Positions 41,061-52,983 of a stretch of 64,000 nt of DNA are shown piece after piece. The number at the start of each line of letters is the position of its first letter. Positions within the stretch are counted from its first letter, which is position 1. This DNA is from Gracilariopsis chorda (Eukaryota > Rhodophyta > Florideophyceae > Gracilariales > Gracilariaceae). A model generated the notes under the pieces. It was not told the origin of the DNA. It ran no database searches and saw only the letters and a list, made by a program, of their open reading frames with translations. Where the stretch lies: positions 124,001 through 188,000 of the forward strand of contig NBIV01000080.1 in assembly GCA_003194525.1 (NCBI GenBank), in the 5' to 3' direction. The translations under genes and the position numbers were made by a program.

Positions 41061-42716
41061 CAGTTTCCTAGAAAACCCGGGCGAAAGATGTGCTCGATGT
41101 TGCAAACGGTCGACGTCAGGAGACGCCGGTCGAAGGCTCCCAGACTGGACGGATAAATGCGTCAGACTTGGTCAGGGAACACACATAGAGCATAGGCGGT
41201 CGTGCAGCGATATTGGTTCACCGTGTGGGTTAGTAGAACAGGCTAGTGGGCAGTCTGTATCGCCAAATAGAACCAGACCCTAGTCCGTTTGATGGGAAGA
41301 CGGCTGCCTTTACTCAACGAAGGGTAGGCGCACGTACTATACTGCATATAACCGTTGGCCCTCGGGGTTGCCTCTCAGCTGCTGTGTATCCCCGGGAGAT
41401 ATGGGTCCATGACCGTCCTTGACGGTATCCACTACCTCCAAAAACTAATTAAATAACAAACCGTTTGTGCGGGAGTATCGGTACTCGTTGCCCAGCTACA
41501 TGCAGCGCCCATCGCTTTTCCACGTGCAAAAGGTCTCCAAATTCCCAGTCGCTTCGCCCGCTCGGCCCATCCAATACCTGTCCACCCGTCTTCTGGTCCT
41601 GTTCTACGTCATTCATCTTCCACATGCATCTGCCATTTCCTACGTCCTTTCTCCGTACGGTCGCTCTCTCACACGTTTTGGGATGACGAGGAGGAATTCC
41701 ATCAGTTTATCGTCGCAGATGACCTACCACACGGAGTGTTTGCAGTGGAAGAGTAAGAGTATGTCCAAAATTACCAAGGAGCTGGTCTTGCGAGAGCAAG
41801 CAACCGATAAGTATTGCAAGTCATTAACACATCTTGTTGGGCAGATTGATACGCAGTTAGAGGTGGACCATGAAGGATACTTAGTCAGGCGATTCATTTT
41901 GCATGGCATGCTCAAAACGATCATACCGGAGTCTTTTTGCAAAAGGGTTCTCCACTTGGGCCACCGGCCGCAGTAAACAGGTCACCCAGGAGGTACAAGA
42001 ATATAGTACATCCAGAGAAGAGACTTCTACTTGCTCCGGTTGGCTCAAGATATTGATACCTATGTGGCGAGATGCCCCTCGTGCGTCAAAAGCCATGGTG
42101 GTACTCGGAAACATCTTAAGTTTATGAAGCTATTCCCGGCAGCCAGCCCATTAGAGATCATGGCTATTGCCCTATTGGGACCACTTCTTGAAGCCAACAA
42201 GGGATACAAGTACTTCACGGTAATTACCGATCGTTTCACAAAGTTTACATGAGCTATCTCGCTCAAGCGCACAGCCCCTACGGTATTGGCAGAAGCCTTT
42301 CTCAACCATTGGGCATTTCCATACGGTCTTCTACTATAACTCCTCACCGATAATGGTACCAACTTGTCTTCGAAGTTATTTGAATCAGTCTGTACCATGC
42401 TATATTTAAAGCCCTAGTTTAGGACTGCGTACAATCCCCCAACCAATGGGCAATTGGAAAGGTTTGAGAGACCACTTGTAGAACGAATGCGCCACTACGT
42501 AACCGAACAAAATCGGATTGGGCGCACTTCTTGCCCAGCCCTTGACATACGCTTACAACCTACAGGTACATCGCTCGACGGGAACCACTTCCATTGAGGT
42601 TTTATCACGAAACTCTCCCAGTATTATTAAATGGTCTCGAGTGCTGTCACCAAGCAGGGATTGGTTCATTGCCATGAGGTCAACAATGAGTTCAATCCGT
42701 GAAGGTGTCTAGGTTG
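41061..42716 (+). pseudogene. Gypsy-1 integrase
   Basis: The zinc region appears at 41860-41960 (GYLVRRFILHGM, KRVLHLGH) and 42070 (ARCPSCVKSHGG). The catalytic core has MAIALLGPLLEANKGYKYF, with the first catalytic Asp replaced by Ala, then LLTDNGTNL and TNGQLERFERP with Asp and Glu kept. Internal stops at about 42250 and 42338 break the frame. 41061-41460 has no recognisable motif. Confidence 0.8.
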
Positions 42717-44234
42717 TTGTGTTGTCGAGTACTGGCCGCATGGATATAATGGGAATTCTCTTGGAAGCAGAATGTGTATGCGAGCAGATGGAGATGCTAT
42801 CATGCGGAAAAGCCGTGACTGACGGAAAGCTACCTCTAAGTTTGTTCGTAGAATTCAAGATGGCATTTCTCTCTTCTAGTCGGGTAGTTTGGCCAAGTGG
42901 TTGTGACGAGCTCGTATGCATGCTCACTAGTATTTCGTGCATGGTGGGAAATACCCAAAGGGACGAACTGACCCAAGATAGCTGGATGTAAACCGCTTTA
43001 TTTCGCTAACCCATTCCATCAAACATGGTTCATAAGCACCCTTTCGGTTTCCCTACTCACCTTAAGAAGACCGCATGTGGCATTATACCTATGGATGATG
43101 TGGCAGACTGGATATAGGTGTGAAGCTGTCGTAACTGGTTGGATAACACTGAGCCTACTGGTGGCGGTGAAATTAATATCCAGTGGGTACCAATCGGTCG
43201 TGTTCCTCAGCGGAGGTGAAGGTGGATGCCAATGGGTTTGTTCGTGGAACCAAAACTAAATTCATTTATATCGGATAACTGGCATTGAAGGGACACCTAC
43301 CACTACAGTGCCAGCTTTATAGACCAGTAGGGTAGGCAGAAAGCCATCACGAAAGGAATGCAAAGCACATGTTAGGCTGAGGCAAACTTTAGGATTTGTC
43401 TCTTATTACAAGCGAAGGAACCACATGGCTAGAAGATTATGACGACCCCGATAGGTCTTCGCTGCCGATACCAAGATGTGGAATCCGAGGAACTAATTTG
43501 GACCTTCCTACCGCTCGAAAGGAACCGTATCGGTATAGAGAGGGTGCTTCCAGGAAATTGCTTCAGAGACCGTGCGGGTCCCAGCGCAAGTCGTGGTCCT
43601 CTGTGCTTCGAGGTTTTCGATTCTGAAACCTTTTCCATTTTGGCGGGAGATATCAGCAGACGTAAAACCGTAATGTACCAAGTGGAAAACGGGCTGAAGA
43701 CTTTGAACGGTTTCAAAACCGTGGTGAGCAACGTTTTGGGGCACTGATATAGTGCACACCATTAGGCATGAGTAAACCAGCTGGAATGATAACCATTGTT
43801 TTGGGAAACGACCGACTGGTAGGTGGGAAACCAAGAGGACGTACAGGAAGCCCTTTATAAACAGTACGCCAATTGGTACAGAATACGGTGACTGAAAAGA
43901 AGACCCAGACGGCCAGAGGCGGTAGTGGCACGCACCTGAATGTGTACGACCCAAACGGTGAACTGAGTAGCTGATGGAATGATGGTGAAATTCACCGGAT
44001 TGTAATGTGGAAGACAAGTGTTACCAAGTGGTGTGAAGAGAATGACAAAATAAACCAGTGAGTGAGCATTGACCGTGAGGAAGATGCACTGGTCGGCGTA
44101 TGGATTAAAGAATGGATGACTACGTAGGCTAAGCGGAGGCGCACTGTCAAACCATCATCGGAATGGTTTACCGACATTGCACGCTGAGCAACCGTGTACA
44201 GCCATGAGTTCGTGCCTGTCGGCAAGACAGAGGT
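42717..44234 (+). other. Gypsy-1 interval between integrase and 3' LTR
   Basis: About 1.5 kb with no intact gene. Minus-strand frames such as 44017-43508 are the longest, and this is the position at which Gypsy-2 carries its antisense ORF. I could not find convincing similarity to that protein, so any relation is a guess. Confidence 0.4.
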
Positions 44235-44786
44235 CTGTAATACAATGAAATCTAACCACATGGGCAGTGACGTATGCGCTGTACCAATTGGTTGTTGTCG
44301 CACATGGGTTAGAGCGGTAAAATAATTAGATTAATGTTTATTTAACTATTCCAGATAGTTAGTCACACTTCGCTACTCTGACATGGGGCCATGCCACTGA
44401 GGCCCACCCCACCTATGCCACGTATCACAGTGAACCTAACGTTGAGCAACACTCACCCTTAAGGAGGGTGCTGCGCTCCCTCTACGAGAATGGTAAAGGT
44501 AAGCAACTTTTGGCTACGTGTGCTACTATTAGCTTTTTACAGTCAACCTTCTGGTTTAGCTAGAAATATTCAGGCTCCACTAGCCCATGTGCACAGTACA
44601 ACAAACACTGCCAATTGGTTACGGTTAGCCCGCCTTGCTATCTCGTGCCCCTAGTGGTTTGGTACTGCCACCTCCATCCGGTTACCCAACTTCCGCCCTT
44701 CATGTTGAGTCCTTGCTGAGCTCCAGATAAAGGTTATCCACACGGACTACCAAGCTGGTACTCGACATCCAATTTGCTGTACCACA
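44235..44786 (+). repeat. 3' LTR of Gypsy-1
   Basis: Diverged partner of 23615-24166, ending ACCACA at 44786. Sequence after that point has no match to the Gypsy-1 leader, which confirms the LTR boundary. Confidence 0.75.
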
Positions 44787-46034
44787 CTGCGCAGTGCTAG
44801 ATGACGTCAGGTTTGGTGTTTGGAGTGTCGGGCAGCGGAGATTGTGGTGTAGACGGTGCATATGCATGTCGCGGAAATCTCGAAAGGATGGAAGGGAGAG
44901 CAGCACCACAGATGGTCTGAAACCCGAAGGAGGCATACATTGAGAGAAACGCAGTGCGGAATCCCGCAGATATAATCAATCCAGTCTGTGGCGCAGAGAA
45001 GATCGATTAAGGAAACTAAGATAAGACAGGCCGTTGTGCAAAAGCAGTGACGGCGGTGCACGAACCAGTACTGGCTGCGTGCAAGAAGGCAAGGCAGCGA
45101 GCGGTGACAAAAGCACTCGAGAGGGGCGAGGATGGCGCGCAGCACCAAGGGTGCGCGAGAAAAGCAGCTTAAGAAACAGGCGCACGCAGAGAGTGGGGGA
45201 AAACGTGCACTCGAGGAAGGATGGCGAAGGTTGCGTGGCAAATTCGTGGGGAAACATTTGTGGCAAAGACGTCCAAAAATTGCAGCAGCAGGGATGCGGG
45301 CGAGAAGTGGGCGTACGCGCGCCCGAGAAGAGAAGCGTCGAAGTCTCGTGGGAGAATTGGAGGAAATGGCACACGGGAAAAAGCGGAGGCAAAAGCAAGT
45401 GGGACACGTGACCACAATGCCGCTCGAGAAGAGTGTATATGACACACGAGAAAGTGCCAAGATTGTGGTAAGAGAGCCTGTAGAGAAAGAATTGTTGCAA
45501 ATGGCCTGTTGCCGATGCCAACTTGGCTGAGTATTTTCTTTGTTTTCCGAGCATATGTTAAACAAGTAAATACGAAACTGCACTGTGCTAGTGGCAACTG
45601 TAGTTGACCTAGTGATTCCTTTATTCTGTAATTGCCGTTAAGTGTACTTAATTGCCCAGTGAATGAAATTCCATCACCTATCAATCGTGCATATGCAGTG
45701 TGCAGTCTCTGTATTCTACTTAGCCAGTAGGAAGCATATAGAGTGTGCTGCGTGACGAAATAGACCAAGTTAGAACGTTTCACACGTTCTGCAGATTCAA
45801 ACGGATGGCTCTCAGGCATTCAATCAAATCAATCTGCATCCAGGAAATCCCAGGTTGATCTAAATGCATGGACAAGCTACTCATGGATAGAGCAGTAGCT
45901 ATGGTGTATCGGGCTCGAGGTGTTTTGGTGTTCGAGGAGACTAGCAGAAAACGGTCTGAAATGTACCCGTGTCCAAAATTAAGATGTTGAGAAGAACAGC
46001 GATCAAAAGGGCTTAATTTGAGAAATAGCTTTCA
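44787..46034 (+). other. Unassigned interval with a basic ORF (45132-45530)
   Basis: The plus-strand ORF 45132-45530 (132 codons, ATG) is strongly Lys/Arg/Ala-rich (TKGAREKQLKKQAHAESGG, RARSGRTRAREEKRR) and could be a nucleic-acid-binding exon. The opposite strand is open too, so composition alone may explain both. No domain recognised. Confidence 0.2.
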
Positions 46035-48720
46035 ATGAGAAGGTACAACTGTAAATCACGTAATTTTTTATCTCAAAAGTTCCACTACACCCTATATCAA
46101 GGTTCCCAAGCCACTGAACACCGCATCCACCTGCGTCCCTTCACAACCAAGTACGCGTTTTGGCCAACCATGCCTCTCTCCGTGAGGGATCAAACAGCTA
46201 GACTGAAACGTTTTAACCAGCTGAGAAGCGAAGACACAGCTAACCCGACTCGTGCGTTAGAACTTTTGACCTCAGGGTCCAAGCCACGGAACGTTGCCGT
46301 AGTATGTACGATTTCGAGAGCAATACCATGTTGCATTACTGAAGCAACTAAAGCCAAATTTGGCAAAAAATTTCATAAACTTCTTAATCCAGTACAATTC
46401 AAATCATGTACACCACCAGTTCTCCAACGCGCAGAATAAATAGCACTTGTTAAGAATGTTATGTTTGTGGCTGAGTGTGGTTTTTCGTACGATACACAGC
46501 ATTTGAGGAGTCTAATGTCCGAGATAGCAGCCAACTGGCATAATAGATACAAAAACGGTGCTCCTTCTAATGCAACTACTCGGTCCTTACGTGCATGAAA
46601 TCGATCAGTGACATTTAGTTGTACCGAATACAATTCCCATAAACAATTCGAAGACGAAAACATTGAACACTTCTAAACATTGAGTGCGATCCTCGCAAAG
46701 CTCAGCAAGACAAACCAGAACTATTTCAAGATACAGACCGTATATGGAATCTTGACGGCTGTAAATGAGCAACATGGATGCAGGGTAGAAGTCTTCTCTG
46801 AATCCTATTCACATTACTCCAAGGGACGACACGACGGCAAAGAAAACGGAAAGCATCTAACTGCCGTTGTAATTTGCCCCCGTATCTGGAGAGCTAGCAC
46901 CATGTTTTCGCATAACAGAGGGAAGAAGGACCATGCCAAAATAGATGAAAGCAGTTGATGAAGAAACCATGCGTCTCTTACTTGCAATATACAGGTGACT
47001 CAGCTACCAAAACTGGATTTGAAGCGCCAGATTGTTTTGCTGTGGACTAAAAGGCTATATGGGCCGGAAAAGCATAAAGAATATCAATGCAAATTTCGCA
47101 AACTACGAATGTCAGTTCGAGTCACTTTCTAGGTAGCTGTTGCTTTTGATCGTGTCATAGCTCAAGAAAAAGAACAGCCTAGTTAGACGAATGCAAAAAG
47201 TTTAACATACATGTGACTTAGCTCCCTGCAAATACTTTTCACTTTCTTCAGATTTGTGATTCGCATATGAGCAAACCTTTCAAAGAAGAAATGATAGCTC
47301 TTGGGGATACTATTTCGGCAATGAGTGGTTTTACATGCAAAAATGTGTTTGGAGATGAATACGGCGACCTCAAGCTACCGGAAAATCACATCAGAGGTCG
47401 TGAAGAGAAGCTTGGTTGGCGTTGGTTTATTGCCGACAGATAAGAGATACCTTGACAACCTGCGCGAGGAACGGAATTGTTCCTCAATATACAGAGGAAC
47501 AGAAGAGTAGATCCAATGGCGCCCAGGTGAGAATGTCGAACATACTCAGAATTCAGGAAAAAGTTATTTGCAGCAAGGTTGATGTGGTACCAGCTGCTAA
47601 TTGTAGAACAATGCGAGCTCTCATGTCGTCTGAACTAGGTCAATCATGAATGACGGCGTACCAACATCGCATCGGTTCAACTCAGGAATGAGTAGATCCA
47701 TGGAATTTTGTTAAAATGCAGGATGGGTTTTACCTGGTATGTTGCTACCTTTACAGCTGAAGTCTATGATATCTCGAACAGATGTACGCATGGCAAGCGT
47801 GCGAACATTCATTCACTGCTGTCGTTATTCACACTTGTCACGCTGTGCCGTCCCCGGCCGTGCCTCCTAGTGACACAAATGGGTGGATCACGATCGTGGT
47901 TGTGGTATCACCAGTATTCCCTTTTAAGGAATTGGTAGCTCGCCATGATCGGCAAAACATCCCTACAGATAGGCGTGCCGCTTGCGGTGGCAAAGTTCTA
48001 TATTGATATCCCGAGCAGCCGGTGGCAGATAATACGTATGATCACTGGTAAACAAGTAGCGAGAGTGATGTGCTTGGGTGGGCGCGGGGAGCCGCAAGTA
48101 ATTATCTAGTTTCGGAAATCCGAGTGACGTTCCAAGACTATGGGCTTCGGTTCATGCCCGTGTGTCTGTCAGTATACTGAGAAAGTCCGAACGTGAGTGA
48201 CTTAGAACTGCGCGGACGGCAGCTCCTAGCTACTGATAGTCATAAAAGATCTATATAGTTTAGGAGTGTGCGCAATGGCCAGCAACCAATGTGCAAAAGC
48301 CAAATTAATGGTGAAATCTACGTATGAATCGCACCTTCTCTTACGCCCGCTAAAATCCCATACGGATATGCCTGGTTACTCGGAAATACCAGTTTGGCAT
48401 GTATTTTCGTCAGCGACTTAGGCAAAAACGGCACTCTGAATCACCGAATGGTCTTGACGCAACAGTGATGCACAGCAGTAGTAAGTATTATTGGCTAAAT
48501 ATAACCGAATAGTGCTTAATGGAATACGATACTGCCGTCTTACCCTGAAGTAAATGTACGCTGTAATTCGGCTCTGAGTTCATTGCCTGCGTGATGTAAA
48601 TAACTCCTTCTGGATGCTCGTTGCGTTTGGTCTCGTTACAAACACCTGAAAGGTGTCTTTCAGCACCACTGATTTGTTACTCTACGGGATCGCCCAGTGT
48701 CACATTTTATTACCGTTTTA
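46035..48720 (+). other. Decayed sequence, no recognisable gene
   Basis: Several plus-strand frames of 60-130 codons occur in a row (46035-46439, 46680-46958, 47268-47441, 47416-47649). They look like pieces of a decayed plus-strand protein gene, perhaps a transposon, but show no motif. 47940-48720 has nothing. Confidence 0.25.
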
Positions 48721-48956
48721 TTTGTCATTATTATCTTGTGAACCGATGATTGTTTAAATAATTATTGATTTTTGCTGCACTGGCTGAATAAGCATCACAA
48801 TCACCGTCGGGCAGCTTTTGAATTTCTGCACGACACGCTTGGTTGCTGTCTTTTTCCTTGGTCCATCTTTCTTTTCCTTTTTCGGGGTTTCCCTTGCAAG
48901 GGAACACCGCTGTCACAGATTTGTATCTGAAAAGATCTGTGAATCTGGGTGTATGC

Positions 48957-49020
48957 TCTTGCCATGATGGCAGGGCGTGCACCCCAAAATTGCCATGCCT
49001 TGCCATCATGGCAAGACCAT
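48957..49020. repeat. Palindromic TTGCCATSATGGCAA repeats
   Basis: CTTGCCATGATGGCA near 48957-48973 and CTTGCCATCATGGCAAG near 48999-49015 are near-perfect palindromes about 42 bases apart. A related broken form (TTGCCAAGATGG...CATGGCAAAA) occurs at about 50788-50815. Confidence 0.6.
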
Positions 49021-49950
49021 GAATCTGCATAAGCATACAAAGCAGCCGGCGATTCCACCGCGCTCCGGCAGCGCCCTCCCGACGCCCTGCGCCGTGTCCC
49101 CGGCCGCGACTGCCGGCCAGCACCGCCACCCTCATTCGAGCCATGTCAATACGTCACATTTCGGCCTACTGTTGGGTAACTCTCGTCTTACAGAGTTTCA
49201 ATGCTCTCGCCATCGTCATAGCAAGCGCACTTCCGTGCTTTCTCACGACGATTGCGATAAGCGAACTTTCATGCGTTCACCGACGTGTTCAAAGACGACA
49301 TGTCACCGGCAAACGACACTGTCGTATGACAGAATCCACATGATGTATATCTCCCGTTCACGCTTGTTTTCTCAGCGCGAGGCACTACATTCAATCATGC
49401 TGAGTGAGAGCGACTTATCAAGGCACAGCTCTGGATCTCACGTTCGTTCCTTCCGACAGAGCGCCTATCCAATCGGTGATTCGCATCCAGTTGGCACGCA
49501 ATCTCTTGTTCGAATCTCCGCTAATTTGACAAACGCTGCAAGATGAATAGACAGAGAGCATTGGAAAGCGTGAAAGTTTCGGCCGAGAACTTGTTGCTCT
49601 TGTTTTTTAGTCATATCCAGTGACTGCTTTTTCGTGGATGTCTTGCACAAACCAGGCTACCAACCCTTCCGCTTCTCTCGCTTGGCTCGAAGGAAGGTGG
49701 GCACACCTTGAGAAGGCGGTGATACCTCGAGAAGGGGGGCATAACTCGAGAAGGCGGTATCAGCTTGTGCCCCAACACTTTGTGTTTGCCTGACAAGTAC
49801 AGAGCCCATATCTGCACTTCCAAAGTTCGTTGTTGGGTAGCCTCATCCTCAGAAAAGCGCACAAAGCTTTGGCACAAGTACTTACCGACCGTAGCCCGAC
49901 CTTTCGCCCCGCCTCTACCTATTCTAGTAACAAGGAATGCTTTCCCCACT
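49021..49950. other. No confirmed gene
   Basis: Both strands have open frames of 140-190 codons in this GC-balanced stretch (for example 48977-49546 plus), without motif or clear start. I do not call any of them. Confidence 0.3.
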
Positions 49951-50280
49951 ATGGTGAATATCGTTGATCGCTCTTGTTCTGAGATGCCGCCGCTGGACGA
50001 CATCGTGACGAACAGCCTTCCCTTCTCTGCGAGAACGGCAAGACCTCTACGTCGAATCAATATCAATGGTAATAACATGGGCACATCGGCGCAAGAAGTA
50101 CATCAGGCGCTGAGTCAGGCGGTAGGAGCGAATTACAACTACCGCCGTTACGACGGTGTGGTGGAGAATGGATACGCGTACAGTCGCAGATATTCACCGG
50201 ATTAGATGCACAACAGCAGCAACAGGAGCAGCAACAACAGCAACAGTATCACAATGAAGAAGAGGTATCCTTTATTTGTC
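49951..50280 (+). CDS. Possible small gene with polyglutamine tail
   Basis: The frame from the ATG at 49951 gives 84 codons with SARTARPLRRININGNNMG and QEVHQALSQAVGANYNYRRY, ending at 50205. In the +1 frame at 50170-50260 the sequence encodes LDAQQQQQEQQQQQQYHNEEE and stops soon after. A short intron or frameshift could join the two, but I cannot identify splice sites with confidence. Function unknown. Confidence 0.25.
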
Positions 50281-50694
50281 TAGACGGATATCAAGCATAG
50301 CGGGAAGGAGTGAAGTAGGGCCGACGGTACTCAGAAGACGACAGTTTGCAGAAAACACCACTCCATGCAGTAGCCCACGCACGTAAAGATTCGGTGCCTG
50401 AGGAATGAGTTCATTCATTACCACAGCAGCTTCTTCCAATTTCATTTCGTTTTCAGAAATACGATGGAGTACCTCTTCTAGCTTCCCTAACAAGGTAGAA
50501 GAAAATCCGAAGCCTTCCATCTGTGCCGGTACTGCATCTGTAATCATCTGCGCAGTCCAAGGAGACGTTGACGGTAGTGAATTATCCTCTTTGGCTTTTA
50601 TTTCGATAAAAGGGTAGTATGAAACGGAGTGTTGCGATGAACTAGAATCGTCTGTCATGTCGCGAAGGATAGACGTTTCGTGTGGCCTGGGCAT
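50272..50694 (-). CDS. Hypothetical protein, helical
   Basis: ORF of 140 codons with an ATG at 50694, ending at TAA. It contains an amphipathic helix (LLGKLEEVLHRISENEMKLE) followed by AAVVMNELIPQAPNLYVRGLLHG and a C-terminal LLPAMLDIRLD. The composition looks like a real small protein, but I do not recognise the family. It ends convergently with the polyQ frame on the other strand. Confidence 0.4.
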   Translation of the reverse strand: MPRPHETSILRDMTDDSSSSQHSVSYYPFIEIKAKEDNSLPSTSPWTAQMITDAVPAQMEGFGFSSTLLGKLEEVLHRISENEMKLEEAAVVMNELIPQAPNLYVRGLLHGVVFSANCRLLSTVGPTSLLPAMLDIRLDK

Positions 50695-52983
50695 GATGAG
50701 TTGGCTGGAAAAATGTTCTTGCAATTATCTAGTGCCCTCAACAGATATCATATAGCCGAAAAAATAACCTAAGAGGTATAATACCTTTTGCCAAGATGGT
50801 CCGTCATGGCAAAAAGGTGTCCCATAACAAGTTATTATGGGTTGTTACTTAGACCTACTATGCAGAACTAGGGGGTATTCAAATAGAACAATTGTCTACA
50901 AGAGCCCGAGTTCCGCGGCCTCCAAGCCAACTCGGGCCAGACCACTTATCCTCCCTTTGGAAACCCTCACCTTCTCTTAGAGCAGTCTGTTCTTCCCTGC
51001 CATCAACCACACTCTTCACAACTCACCCCTTGACGTGTTTTGGCTCGGTCTCCCGCATCTTACCACGTGCGTATACTACGCTGCCCTTGTTTGGGTTCGT
51101 CTTTTGTAGCACGGTGCACTTCGGCCGCGCACTAGACCTAAGGTTTTGGTCGTGCTTGTAAGCCATTGCGCTATACTAGGACTGATCATCAGCACTACGC
51201 TAGATCTATGGTTTTGATCGCGTAGGATATATGCTGGTGTGGTTTTTTGATAAATTGTACCGGGATTTGTCGCTCGTTTTCTTTTACGGTCACTACAAAG
51301 TTTCCTTTCTACTTTGCATCTTGGTTCCTTGTCGCAGTTTGTGCCTATTTACTAAATTGGCATTGCACGTCTCTGGTGGTACTCTCGAGCTACGAATATA
51401 TTTTTGATCTACTCTCCAGCAAATAAGGGTACAAAAAGGACTGTCATCGTCCGCTGTCGTGACATCGTGCAACATGACACTCATAATATCCTAACGGCAT
51501 TGCTTCCTGGTACAAAATCCGTAGTTATAGGCAGTATCCACCTCGGTCTTACAAATGAACACCATAAAGTACGAAGGGCTCTATACCTAGGTGTACCTAA
51601 CAAGAGAGCAAGGTGTTGAATACCGCAAAAAGATGTCTTTTCTATGGATGTTGCATCAGAGTTATAGCAATTAAACAGTAGCCTTGAGTCAATGAAGAAT
51701 ATTAATCAAATTAACCGTTCGCCTAACCGACAAATGCAGGATTGAGAGCCGCTAAATGCTTTTGTTGGCGTAGAACAAAAACGTGTTGCAAACAAAGCGG
51801 AATTACGACACTTTGACATACGGAAAGCACTTGTTGTACTGGATTGTCGTATACATGAACAAAAAGGTGATTTATAAGTGCATATATTCAAGTAGTGTGT
51901 AAAAGCGGGCAAATTGTGTTGTGAAACTAATATGTAAATTAAATGAGATTGAATTTGTTTTACGATAGTGGTGATGATAATGTGGTATTTAACAAACTAG
52001 GTAGGCGTGATCTGGCTAAAAGTAGACGTATGGATTTTTTGGTAGAAGACAGATGAACATCGCAAGTTTGAGTATTCTCGAGGGGTTTTTGCATGCCTCT
52101 ATAGAGGCTAAAGGATATGATGGTGATGATGAGTTCGTTGTCTTGAGGAAGGCCTGGGGTCTGGATGCAGCTTGTTTTGGCTCTGTGTGATCATATTGTT
52201 TCTGCTAAGGCCCTTTCTACATATGAACATGGACAAGAATCTATGTTATTCATTGTTGGGGTCGCTTTTGAGCGGCTCCTCGAACGAGACACTTCCAGAA
52301 GCGTTCTATCAGATTTGTTTTTCGTTTTTTTATAAGTAAACATGAATTATGTTTAATTTTTCGTGGTGCAGTGCCAAAAACGCATGTCCATGTCCTAATG
52401 CTGCCTAAAAATCCCATCTTCTCAAGCCCAGTTTTTGTCTCAAGCCCTTCTGATCGCTACCTTTGTAGAGTTACAAATTGCAAAAGGCAACCGATGATCA
52501 TCTCATGAGGTGGTCGCGGCGGAGCATTTAGGACCACTCAAAAATTTGTCAGTGCCTGCGAAGTGCAGCTTGTCTTCATTCTTGCTATTCGCACACCCGT
52601 TGATCGGCGAAGAGACGAAGCATGCGTACGAGTGGAAGGCATTAACATGACGGACGATTTCTGTGTAATTTTCACGTAGGCAGAGTTTGTCTATCTTTCG
52701 CGAGGGCTGGGTTGTGTAGACAATTTCGGAAGCACACCACCATACCAATGTCTCTGGCACGAACATTACTTCTTTCTAGAAAGCTCCAGGCAGGAGCGTC
52801 GATGTGCAAGCAACATCACCCCCAGACTCACCGCACGCGTGCCTTAGTCTTGCTACTTGACTCTTTCTCGTGCTAGAAAGCGTTTCGTATATGCTAGCGC
52901 GAACAAACGCTCCACGTGCATGTTGGAGAGCATTTGTTGTCTGCATTGTTAATAATCTTGACTTTCCTTCTGCCAAAAGAAAG
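50695..52983. other. Intergenic, no gene seen
   Basis: Short ORFs only; AT-rich between 51650 and 52400. The last part includes the upstream region of the SDR gene, with further in-frame ATG at 52891. Confidence 0.5.

Larger units (their letters stand above)
23615..44786 (+). mobile_element. Gypsy-1, old Ty3/gypsy retrotransposon split by Gypsy-2
   Basis: Plus-strand element with LTRs at about 23615-24166 and 44235-44786, a primer-binding site, decayed gag, protease and the start of RT on the left. RT resumes on the right at 39935 and is followed by RNase H and integrase. Removing Gypsy-2 and one GATTC copy leaves about 9.5 kb. The LTRs are visibly much more diverged than those of Gypsy-2, and active sites are destroyed in protease, RT and integrase, so it is ancient. 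It shares a primer-binding site and Gag motif with Gypsy-2. Confidence 0.8.

Noticed and set aside
42717-44234. Remnant of the Gypsy-2 antisense ORF in Gypsy-1
   Set aside because: Same position, but I found no alignment better than chance between the minus-strand frames and the Gypsy-2 protein.
44807-45583. 258-codon minus-strand Cys/Ser/Leu-rich frame
   Set aside because: Composition mirrors the Lys/Arg/Gly-rich opposite strand; no motif or convincing start.
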